Shown here: piece after piece, positions 1 to 5,246 of the stretch
Layout of the letters: each line of letters opens with the position of its first letter
Position numbering within the stretch: the stretch's first letter is position 1
Source: Lachnospiraceae bacterium
GTDB lineage: Bacteria; Bacillota; Clostridia; Lachnospirales; Lachnospiraceae
DNA: 6,006 nt
Direction: 5' to 3'
Assembly: GCA_019420465.1 (NCBI GenBank)
Contig: JAHZHB010000054.1
Span: forward strand, 1-6,006
Position numbers and translations under genes: made by a program
Notes under the pieces: generated by a model
What the model saw: only the letters and a program-made list of their open reading frames with translations
Databases searched by the model: none
What the model was told of the DNA's origin: nothing

Positions 1-34
1 AAGAATTTTCGAGGATTGTATTTATGTGTTTCAC

Positions 35-50
35 TGTTCAGTTATCAAGG
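35..50 (-). promoter_or_regulatory. boxA-like antitermination site in an rRNA-type leader
   Basis: Read on the minus strand, this stretch is CCTTGATAACTGAACA. It resembles the TTGAAAACTRAACA-type sequence found in Firmicutes rRNA leaders and 16S-23S spacers, where Nus factors act. It lies about 40-50 nt downstream of the start predicted for promoter P2, as expected of an rrn leader. The rRNA gene itself would lie beyond the left edge of the window, so the identification rests on this motif and on the tandem promoters. Confidence 0.65.
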
Positions 51-93
51 TTCTTATCTGCTGTCGAAGTTTGTCTTTCGAAACAGCTCATTT

Positions 94-122
94 AATATAT
101 CATAGCCATTTCTCTTTGTCAA
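94..122 (-). promoter_or_regulatory. rRNA-type promoter P2
   Basis: On the minus strand there is a perfect -35 TTGACA (117-122), a 17-bp spacer and a -10 TATATT (94-99). An A-tract-rich stretch resembling an UP element lies directly upstream (about 123-147). Counting seven bases from the -10 puts a G at +1 (position 87). This strength, the duplication of the module and the boxA-like leader just downstream point to an rRNA operon transcribed leftward out of the window. No 16S sequence is visible to prove it. Confidence 0.82.
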
Positions 123-186
123 CAACTTTTTTAACTTTTTTTGAAGTTCTTTGTCGTTGTCTGTAGCTCTTCGCGACAGCTTGTTT

Positions 187-215
187 AATTTACCACCATT
201 TCCAGCATATGTCAA
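187..215 (-). promoter_or_regulatory. rRNA-type promoter P1
   Basis: On the minus strand this is a -35 TTGACA (210-215), a 17-bp spacer and a -10 TAAATT (187-192). A run of A-tracts resembling an UP element lies upstream (about 216-245). The predicted +1 is a G at position 180. The -35 boxes of P1 and P2 are 93 bp apart, and the modules share their A-tract, core and early transcribed sequence (TTAAAC/TTAAAT followed by AAGCTGT or GAGCTGT). They therefore look like a tandem duplication, as is common for rrn promoters. Confidence 0.8.
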
Positions 216-300
216 CACCCTTTTTCAACTTTTTTCAATTTTCTTCTCATGCCCTTCCTTCTCCACACCACCTACCGTCTCGCACTCTTCGCTAAAGTCA

Positions 301-443
301 GAAACCGCCCCTGCCGTCGCTGCGACATACATATATATTGCAAGCGACTTCCGCGAGTAAGCGTCCGAGACCCCAGGCTCGGACCGACGGAGCCGGAGCG
401 CAGCAATATATATGTATGTCGCAGCGATGGCAGAGGCGGTTTC
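301..443. repeat. 143-bp long inverted repeat with 41-bp arms
   Basis: The arm at 301-341 is the reverse complement of 403-443 at 39 of 41 positions. The inner 25 bp match perfectly, including an AT-rich ATACATATATATTGC end. The 61-bp middle folds too: GTCCGAG (363-369) pairs with CTCGGAC (378-384), and flanking GC-rich bases can extend this with bulges. The whole unit can thus form one long hairpin or cruciform. It begins 9 bp past the stop codon of the transporter ATPase gene and lies about 85 bp upstream of rRNA-type promoter P1. Neither side carries a U-run, so it is not a textbook intrinsic terminator. It may shape the mRNA 3' end or be a non-autonomous repeat element. Its function is unknown. 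Confidence 0.93.
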
Positions 444-452
444 GTCCGTCCT

Positions 453-1253
453 CTATCCCAGCATCATCCTGTCATTTGTCAATTCTCTGTTCCTCTTCTC
501 CCCAAACAGCCGCACCAGATCCTGCACTGAAAGCTTTTCTCTCTCTTCCCCTGCAACATCATACACGATCTCTCCCGAATCCATCATGATCGTCCGGTTT
601 CCCGTATCCAGCGCCTGCTGCAGATTATGCGTGATCATCATCGTTGTGATATGATTCTCCTCCACGATCGTCCTTGTGATCTCCATCACCTTCTTCGCTG
701 TCGCCGGATCAAGCGCTGCCGTATGCTCATCCAGTAAAAGCAGCTTCGGCACAGACAGCGTACACATCAGAAGCGTTACAACCTGTCTCTGTCCGCCAGA
801 AAGCAGGCCGATCTTTGTTTTCATACGATCCTCGATTCCCATATTGTATCTGGCCAGATTTTCCCGGAAAAAGTTTACCTTTTCCTTTGTGATCGCTCTG
901 GAGAACATAGAGGAATGTTTTCCGGAACGCGTATAGGCCATCGCCAGATTTTCCTCGATGGTCATATTCGGCGCTGTTCCCTTCATCGGATCCTGAAATA
1001 CCCGTCCGATCACCCGCGCACGTTCATGCTCACTTTTAAACGTAATATCCGTATCATCCAGGAGGATCTTTCCGCTGTCCGTCAGAAAGCTTCCACAGAT
1101 CGCATTGAACAGCGTACTCTTTCCGGCACCATTGGAGCCGACGATCGTGACAAAATCGCCATCCTTCAGTGTGATACTCAAATCCTTTATCGCACAGTGT
1201 TCATTCACTGTACCTTTTGCAAATGTTTTTGAAATATGGTCGATAACTAACAT
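453..1253 (-). CDS. trpZ: ABC transporter ATPase, TrpZ-type (tryptophan import)
   Basis: This 266-residue protein is the cytoplasmic ATPase of an importer. Visible motifs in order are Walker A GSNGAGKST (39-47), Q-loop Gln87 in FQDP, signature LSGGQ (151-155), Walker B LLLLDE (171-176), D-loop AALD (179-182) and switch His209 in THN. All catalytic residues are present and the length is normal for a single-domain ATPase. The start overlaps the permease gene by 7 bp (ATG 1253-1251, permease stop TAG 1249-1247), so the two are translationally coupled. A purine-rich AAAGG about 10 bases upstream, inside the permease gene, can serve as ribosome binding site. It is the last gene of the Trp T-box operon. 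The family is established; Trp specificity is inferred from the T-box and the absence of tryptophan residues. Confidence 0.95.
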   Translation of the reverse strand: MLVIDHISKTFAKGTVNEHCAIKDLSITLKDGDFVTIVGSNGAGKSTLFNAICGSFLTDSGKILLDDTDITFKSEHERARVIGRVFQDPMKGTAPNMTIEENLAMAYTRSGKHSSMFSRAITKEKVNFFRENLARYNMGIEDRMKTKIGLLSGGQRQVVTLLMCTLSVPKLLLLDEHTAALDPATAKKVMEITRTIVEENHITTMMITHNLQQALDTGNRTIMMDSGEIVYDVAGEEREKLSVQDLVRLFGEKRNRELTNDRMMLG

Positions 1254-2179
1254 GATCTGCCCGCCTTTCTCTGTCTGGCTTCTGCCATTTTCTGTTTGAC
1301 TGCCGGAATGGCCAGCGTGATCGCTACGATCAGCGCACAGGTAAATTTCATCAGATTCGCGCTTCTGTCTCCGAACAGATTCATACGCACTACAAAGGCA
1401 ACGATCAACTTGTAGATCACAGAGCCTGCCACAGCCGAAACAAGACCAACGGTAACACTCCGTTTTCCAAATACAGCTTCACCGATGATCACGGCTGCCA
1501 GCCCATAGATCAGTGTACCATTGCACAGATTGATATCTGCATAACCGATACTCTGCGACGCCATAGCCCCGGCAAAGCCGATCAGACCATTGGCAATCAT
1601 CAGACCGATGATCTTTGTCATATCTACATTGATAGAGGAAGAACGCACCATATCCGGATTATCACCCGTAGCACGGATGCGCAGTCCCAGATGGGTCTTG
1701 AAAAACAGGCTCATCAGCACCAGAAAAAGGATCACGATCACCAGGCTGACCACAGCTTTGACAAGAGTCGTATTAAACTGACCGCTGACGCCCAGCATAT
1801 CTTTGACCGTTTCAAAGATCGTAGACTGATTATAGCTTAAGTTTGTTGTAGCACCTTTATCTGTCAGAGAATAACAGACCAGATTAATGGAATACAGACC
1901 GCTCATGGTGATGATACCGGCCAGTACCGGATGTACCATCAGCTTCGTCTGCAAAAACCCGGTAATCGCACCGGCCAGAAGGCCGGCCACAAGTCCGGCT
2001 ACAAGTCCAAGAAGTGGATGCCCCGCCAGCGTTACCAGTACGGAGATCACCGCACCAAACCCAAAGCTTCCCTCTGTCGTCAGATCCGGAATATCCAGAA
2101 TACGCAGAGAAATATAAATTCCCATAGCCAGCAGACCGTAGATCAGTCCATCCGGCAGATTAGAAAGATAATATACCAT
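1247..2179 (-). CDS. trpY: ABC transporter permease, TrpY-type (BPD_transp_2 family)
   Basis: This 310-residue integral membrane protein is the channel subunit of the importer. About nine hydrophobic segments can be seen, roughly at residues 8-30, 37-53, 54-76, 84-105, 138-162, 187-210, 214-240, 243-266 and 276-295, followed by a basic tail rich in Lys and Arg. The layout and the polar loop GLRIRATGDNPDMVRSSSI fit the branched-chain/TrpY permease family, which usually works with a PF04392-type binding protein. The start is supported by AAAGGA eight bases upstream of ATG 2179. The protein has no tryptophan, which is unusual for a membrane protein of this size. It is coupled to the ATPase gene by a 7-bp overlap and separated from the binding-protein gene by a 252-bp gap holding a hairpin. 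Confidence 0.94.
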   Translation of the reverse strand: MVYYLSNLPDGLIYGLLAMGIYISLRILDIPDLTTEGSFGFGAVISVLVTLAGHPLLGLVAGLVAGLLAGAITGFLQTKLMVHPVLAGIITMSGLYSINLVCYSLTDKGATTNLSYNQSTIFETVKDMLGVSGQFNTTLVKAVVSLVIVILFLVLMSLFFKTHLGLRIRATGDNPDMVRSSSINVDMTKIIGLMIANGLIGFAGAMASQSIGYADINLCNGTLIYGLAAVIIGEAVFGKRSVTVGLVSAVAGSVIYKLIVAFVVRMNLFGDRSANLMKFTCALIVAITLAIPAVKQKMAEARQRKAGRSC

Positions 2180-2431
2180 GTCTTTTTTCCTTTTCTTCTA
2201 TAATATAGTATACACAATAAATCCCTCGCAGCACAGGCAGGCGTTATCTTTACACCGCCTCTGTCTGTAACAGATTTTCATATATAGCAATGCAGACAAT
2301 GCCTTTTTAACCGGCACTGTCTGCTGCATATGTTTCACTGACTTTTTTTGCATCCTGCCGGACGGATTTTTATCGAAACCGCTTAAATCCTGACCGATGT
2401 ATGTTTTCGAAAGCCGGTGCGGATATGTCAT
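2180..2431 (-). other. 252-bp gap inside the operon, with a weak 77-codon open frame
   Basis: The gap separates the binding-protein and permease genes. An open frame of 77 codons (2198-2431) starts with ATG immediately after the binding-protein stop (TAAATG) and has GGGAG a few bases upstream, so it could be translated by coupling. Its product is basic and ends with a Cys-rich patch (residues about 54-68), and I recognise no family in it. It may well be chance. The gap also holds the hairpin listed separately and an AT-rich stretch near 2198-2220. I see no convincing promoter or intrinsic terminator, so the permease and ATPase are most simply read from the upstream promoter. Confidence 0.3.
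2292..2324 (-). promoter_or_regulatory. strong intercistronic RNA hairpin
   Basis: On the minus strand GCAGACAGTGCC (2324-2313) pairs with GGCATTGTCTGC (2303-2292). This gives 12 bp with a single G-U and a nine-base loop. No U-run follows, so it is not an intrinsic terminator. Its place between the binding-protein gene and the permease gene suggests an mRNA stability or processing element that would leave more binding-protein mRNA than permease mRNA. That role is inferred from position. Confidence 0.8.
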
Positions 2432-3502
2432 TTATTCTCCCAGAGTTTTTACTTCATACTCTGTGCTGATCTCTGTAATGCCAAGAGCATCCATCGTCTC
2501 TTTATTTACAGAACAGTAATCGATACCAACAACCTCTGCCGGTACATCTGTCACTGCAGCACCTTCCAGTATCTGGATCGCTTTTGCAGCTGTTTTCTGT
2601 CCGATACCGTAATCATCAATGGCCAGTGTGGCAAAGCAGCCGGAAGCTACTGTTGTTGCGGAAGCACAGTAAGTCGGGATTTTTTTCTCTTTGCAGATAT
2701 CTGCCAGTGTGGTCACACCATCCTGGATAATGGAGTCGTTCGGTACAAAGATGGCCTGTGCACCCTCGTCGATCAGGGCATTTGTGGCAGTTTCAATATC
2801 GTTGGCTGTGGAAGCTGTCTTTTCCACATAGGCAATACCTACGGAATCCAGATATTCCTTGCACTGGTTGATCGTATTGGTCGCATTGTCTTCGTTTCCA
2901 CTGTAGATCAGACCGTATTTTTCTACCGGTGTCGTTGCCTGTGCGAGGGTAAAGATCTCAGAAACCGGAATGGCATTGGATGTACCTGTCGCATTTCTGT
3001 CCGGTGTTTCGAGTGCTGTCATAACGCCTGCGGCAACCGGAGCGGATACTGCACAGAAGATATCCGGCGTATCAGACTCCACATTGACAACAGCCTGCGT
3101 CGGCGGTGTGGCGATCGTGATCACAGCATCATAGCTGCCGTCTGTCATGCTGGCCACGATGGACTGCAGAGCACTGGAATCTCCACCGGCACATTTGTAC
3201 TCTACGTTTGTATAACCGGCTTCTGACAGTGTATCCACGATACCATTCTTCATGTCCATAAAAGCACCATTTTCTACCATGGCGATCAGACCGATCTTTG
3301 CATCCTTATCCGCTACGGATGTCTCTTTTGTTTCTTCTGCTGCCAAGCTGCCTGTTTCAGAAGCTGCCGCTATTGAAGATGTGGCGGATGCCGCATCTGT
3401 TGTACTTTCTGCTGTTTTGGATGCGCTGCCACATCCGGTAAACAGGCTCATTCCCATTGCTGCTGCCATACATACTGCTGCGAATTTTTTCATGTTTTTC
3501 AT
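2432..3502 (-). CDS. trpX: tryptophan-type ABC substrate-binding lipoprotein, TrpX-type (PF04392)
   Basis: This 356-residue extracytoplasmic protein captures the substrate for the importer. It has a signal peptide (MKNMKKF, then a hydrophobic stretch) ending in the lipobox LFTGC with the lipidated Cys at 24. A flexible Ala/Ser/Thr/Glu-rich linker covers about 25-65. The two-lobe binding domain from about 68 has the family features IGLIAMVENGAFMDMKNGI near its start, PTQAVVN in the middle and CFATLAIDDYGIGQKTA near the end. The start at 3502 is favoured over the ATG nine bases later because AAGGAG lies seven bases before it. The stop of the dehydrogenase gene is 20 bp upstream, which indicates one operon. 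It contains no tryptophan. The family is clear. The ligand is inferred from the UGG T-box; related proteins could bind other small organic substrates. Confidence 0.94.
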   Translation of the reverse strand: MKNMKKFAAVCMAAAMGMSLFTGCGSASKTAESTTDAASATSSIAAASETGSLAAEETKETSVADKDAKIGLIAMVENGAFMDMKNGIVDTLSEAGYTNVEYKCAGGDSSALQSIVASMTDGSYDAVITIATPPTQAVVNVESDTPDIFCAVSAPVAAGVMTALETPDRNATGTSNAIPVSEIFTLAQATTPVEKYGLIYSGNEDNATNTINQCKEYLDSVGIAYVEKTASTANDIETATNALIDEGAQAIFVPNDSIIQDGVTTLADICKEKKIPTYCASATTVASGCFATLAIDDYGIGQKTAAKAIQILEGAAVTDVPAEVVGIDYCSVNKETMDALGITEISTEYEVKTLGE

Positions 3503-3522
3503 TTTCTTTCTCCTTTTACTCT

Positions 3523-4617
3523 CTATCTGTGTGTATTATTATAGGCTGCTAAAGTTTCAAACGCTTTCTCAAGCATCTCTTTTGTTACTTTATACGGGTT
3601 GTGATCGATATCTTTCATTGAAACTGTCTTTTCGATCACAGCTTCCAGATCTTTTTCTGTGATTTCCACATCAGCGATACAGGTCGGAAGCCCGATACTT
3701 TTGTTAAAATCATATACGGTTTTAAACGTCTCCATATCCTGATCAACCAGAAGTAAAAGCAGGATACCAAACCCGACCAGCTCGCCGTGCAGATGACCTT
3801 CCTCTATATGAGGGAAAGAAGTCAGTGCGTAATATACGGCATGGCCAAGTCCTGTATTGTAATCGATGATATGCTCTGTCGTCACCAGGATGGATACGAT
3901 TGCCGTTGTTACGATGATGGAAAGTACGGTCTGTTCAAATTCGTAGGAAAGTTTGCCGTTTTTCTGATCCTCCAGTGCTTTCTTTCCGTAGAATAAAAGC
4001 GGTTCATAACACTGACGGCTCATACTAACACCGAGGCTGACGTAATGTACCGGATGTTCACCTCTGGCAGAGATCGTACTTTCAAAATACTTGGCATAGG
4101 TATCGCCGATACCTGCCCACATGTATCTGGTCGGTGTATGGATCAGTACAGATGTCTGGATAAAGGCATGTACCGGAGGCTTCGCAAAGAAAAACGGATT
4201 TTTAAAGGAACCATCCGGATTGTACATGATCGATACGCTCGTACAGGCTGCACAGTTGGATGCGATCGTCGGTACGGTAAAGATCGGTTTACGGGTGACC
4301 TCGGCAAGTGCTTTTGCTGTATCTGTAGCCTTTCCTCCGCCGATGGCAAAGAGCATATCGGCTGCCTGCACTGCTTTGTTTTTCTGCAGCATCTCTACAT
4401 TTTCGTAGGTAGCTTCTCCGCCGTACCAGACAAAATCCAGAAACTGTAACGGACTGTCCTTTACGGCTTCAAGCAAAAGCTCTTTTACCGAAGCGATCGC
4501 TTTATGTCCGCCCACGGCGACGATCTTTGTGCCGTAGGGACTGCAGATCTCAGGGATCTTTCTGTACACGTCGCTGCCAATTGAATAACTCGGCAGGTAA
4601 ATACTGTAATTTTCCAT
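3523..4617 (-). CDS. iron-containing alcohol dehydrogenase, HcxA (YbdH)/GldA-like
   Basis: This 364-residue cytosolic enzyme belongs to the group III metal-dependent, NAD(P)-dependent dehydrogenases. The nucleotide-binding motif GGGKATDTAK is at 93-102. The three metal ligands of glycerol dehydrogenase appear to be kept: Asp172 (GIGD), His259 (GLGHA) and His277 (HGE). Where glycerol dehydrogenase has the glycerol-contacting Asp in TIASTDAPTS, this protein has TIASNCAACTS. As I recall it, this resembles the TCAAWT of E. coli HcxA, an enzyme reported to act on hydroxy/oxo-carboxylates. Glycerol is therefore an unlikely substrate. It is the first gene after the Trp T-box, with AAAGGAG a few bases before ATG 4617, and lies 20 bp upstream of the binding-protein gene. 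A link to indolepyruvate/indolelactate or another aromatic oxo-acid is inferred from position only. The protein has two Trp residues (64, 167). Confidence 0.92.
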   Translation of the reverse strand: MENYSIYLPSYSIGSDVYRKIPEICSPYGTKIVAVGGHKAIASVKELLLEAVKDSPLQFLDFVWYGGEATYENVEMLQKNKAVQAADMLFAIGGGKATDTAKALAEVTRKPIFTVPTIASNCAACTSVSIMYNPDGSFKNPFFFAKPPVHAFIQTSVLIHTPTRYMWAGIGDTYAKYFESTISARGEHPVHYVSLGVSMSRQCYEPLLFYGKKALEDQKNGKLSYEFEQTVLSIIVTTAIVSILVTTEHIIDYNTGLGHAVYYALTSFPHIEEGHLHGELVGFGILLLLLVDQDMETFKTVYDFNKSIGLPTCIADVEITEKDLEAVIEKTVSMKDIDHNPYKVTKEMLEKAFETLAAYNNTHR

Positions 4618-4662
4618 CTTTTCTCCTTTCGGATTTCAGACAGAGCAGGCACTGTATATCTG

Positions 4663-4702
4663 GCAAATCAAAATTGGTCCACCGGACCAGGTATGGATTT
4701 GC
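4663..4702 (-). promoter_or_regulatory. 5'-UTR hairpin between T-box terminator and first gene
   Basis: In the transcript GCAAAUC (4702-4696) pairs with GAUUUGC (4669-4663). Inside it UGGUCC (4689-4684) pairs with GGACCA (4680-4675) around a three-base loop. The two perfect arms are separated by short unpaired stretches of six and five bases. It starts about 9 bases after the T-box terminator U-run and ends 45 bases before the start codon of the dehydrogenase gene, leaving the ribosome binding site free. It has no U-run. A stability or processing function is possible; it is not part of the usual T-box architecture. Confidence 0.75.
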
Positions 4703-4710
4703 AAGGAAAT

Positions 4711-4742
4711 AAAAAAGACCTGTCCTTATCATATAAGGACAG
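4711..4742 (-). terminator. T-box intrinsic terminator
   Basis: On the minus strand CUGUCCUUAU (4742-4733) and AUAAGGACAG (4729-4720) form a perfect 10-bp stem with a three-base AUG loop. The helix extends to 13 bp by pairing GAU (4745-4743) with GUC (4719-4717). Six U residues (4716-4711) follow at once. The 5' strand of this stem is also the 3' strand of the antiterminator, so the two folds exclude each other. Confidence 0.96.
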
Positions 4743-4980
4743 ATCATATCATCTGCGGTACCACCTTATTTGGTCTGGAAATCCCAAAACCCTCTCTGTC
4801 AAAAATGCCAACACATTTTCTGCCGTTAACGCCGGCCTACGTCGCATATACTCGACTCTTCGTCTTTCCCCTTGCCCTCAGCGGTCCATTTACAAAACAG
4901 CTTTTCCGGAGGATTCTCAGCAACTACCTCTCTCTGTACGGCGCTTATCATGTTTTATCTCCGCTTCACTGGTTTATCTG
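4711..4980 (-). ncRNA. T-box riboswitch leader, Trp specifier (UGG)
   Basis: The leader senses uncharged tRNA-Trp and controls the dehydrogenase-transporter operon. Stem I base: AGCGG (4965-4961) pairs with CCGCU (4884-4880). Above it AUAAAACA (4958-4951) pairs with UGUUUUGU (4899-4892). The specifier loop between them carries AAA-UGG-A, with UGG at 4888-4886. The distal arm shows the AGAGA bulge and the GUUGCUGAGA apical loop between GAGG and CCUC (4930-4909), the usual tRNA-elbow contact. Small hairpins at 4841-4856 and 4822-4836 occupy the stem II/III region. The T-box GGUGGUACCGC is at 4765-4755. The antiterminator pairs AUAAGG (4769-4764) with CCUUAU (4738-4733) and GCAGAU (4756-4751) with AUCUGU (4744-4739), leaving the 7-base bulge UGGUACC. 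This competes with the terminator. The T-box itself is certain; the UGG assignment is strong because glyQS-like spacing (AAA-codon-A-helix) and the downstream transporter agree. Confidence 0.96.
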
Positions 4981-4986
4981 ATGCTT

Positions 4987-5015
4987 ATTATAAAAGCATC
5001 CTTTTTGTTTGTCAA
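4987..5015 (-). promoter_or_regulatory. consensus sigma-A promoter of the T-box operon
   Basis: On the minus strand this is a perfect -35 TTGACA (5010-5015), a 17-bp spacer and a perfect -10 TATAAT (4987-4992). Transcription should start near 4980, about 15 bases before the base of T-box stem I, which is the expected geometry. A promoter this strong fits an operon controlled mainly by antitermination rather than at initiation. Confidence 0.93.
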
Positions 5016-5081
5016 TCTGCTTTTTTCCGTTAAAGTGTTAAAGATTTTTCTGTCAATTTCTGTAAATCTGCTGAATTTTTA

Positions 5082-5213
5082 CTACTGTTCTGACACGCAG
5101 GTCTCTGTGACAACTGTTTCTTTTACCTGCGCAGCCAGATACATACGATTGGCTGCCAGTGTGATCACACAGGCCATAGCCATAGCCACCAGCATACAGA
5201 TCAGGAAGAACAC
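5082..5213 (-). CDS. very small single-pass membrane protein, unknown function
   Basis: The frame starting with GTG at 5213 encodes 43 residues: FFLICMLVAMAMACVITLAA forms one membrane helix, followed by NRMYLAAQVKETVVTETC and a short polar tail. It ends in two in-frame stops in a row (TAG 5084-5082, TAA 5081-5079). The GTG start is preferred because AAAGGG lies seven bases upstream. A TTG at 5234 would give a 50-residue version with a basic PQKGKG start, but has no ribosome binding site. An in-frame TAA just above limits any longer form. It follows the stop of the MmcQ/alkyltransferase-like gene by 33 bp and may be cotranscribed with it. I recognise no family. The coherent hydrophobic helix and tandem stops favour a real gene over chance. 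Confidence 0.6.
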   Translation of the reverse strand: MFFLICMLVAMAMACVITLAANRMYLAAQVKETVVTETCVSEQ

Positions 5214-5220
5214 ACCCTTG

Positions 5221-5238
5221 CCCTTTTGCGGCAAAGGG
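5221..5238 (-). promoter_or_regulatory. hairpin covering the ribosome binding site of the small gene
   Basis: On the minus strand CCCTTT (5238-5233) pairs with AAAGGG (5226-5221) around a six-base loop. The AAAGGG strand is the ribosome binding site proposed for the GTG start at 5213. The stem begins 9 bp after the stop of the upstream gene, so a ribosome terminating there would open it. No T-run follows, so it is not a terminator. Confidence 0.5.
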
Positions 5239-5246
5239 GGTTACTG

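Noticed and set aside
301..443. Inverted repeat read as an intrinsic terminator
   Set aside because: No U-run follows the stem on either strand, and the 61-base middle is far too long for a terminator loop.
301..443. Inverted repeat read as an invertible promoter (inverton)
   Set aside because: The 61-bp interior is GC-rich and contains no -10/-35 pair, and no recombinase gene is in view.
2198..2240. Promoter for the permease gene in the AT-rich stretch (TATACT/TATATT on the minus strand)
   Set aside because: No acceptable -35 lies 16-18 bp upstream of either -10-like box; AT-richness alone explains them.
2417..3226. Long plus-strand open frame (269 codons) opposite trpX
   Set aside because: It is antisense to a clear lipoprotein gene with signal peptide, lipobox and ribosome binding site. 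Its product is Cys-rich and low in coherent motifs, as expected for a shadow frame.
4550..4747. Minus-strand open frame of 65 codons spanning the T-box terminator
   Set aside because: It starts within the terminator stem, overlaps the hairpin and the start of the dehydrogenase gene, and has no ribosome binding site worth the name.
5051..5056. Second TTGACA upstream of the T-box promoter
   Set aside because: Seventeen bases downstream there is only TTAACG, not a usable -10, while the promoter at 4987-5015 is near perfect.
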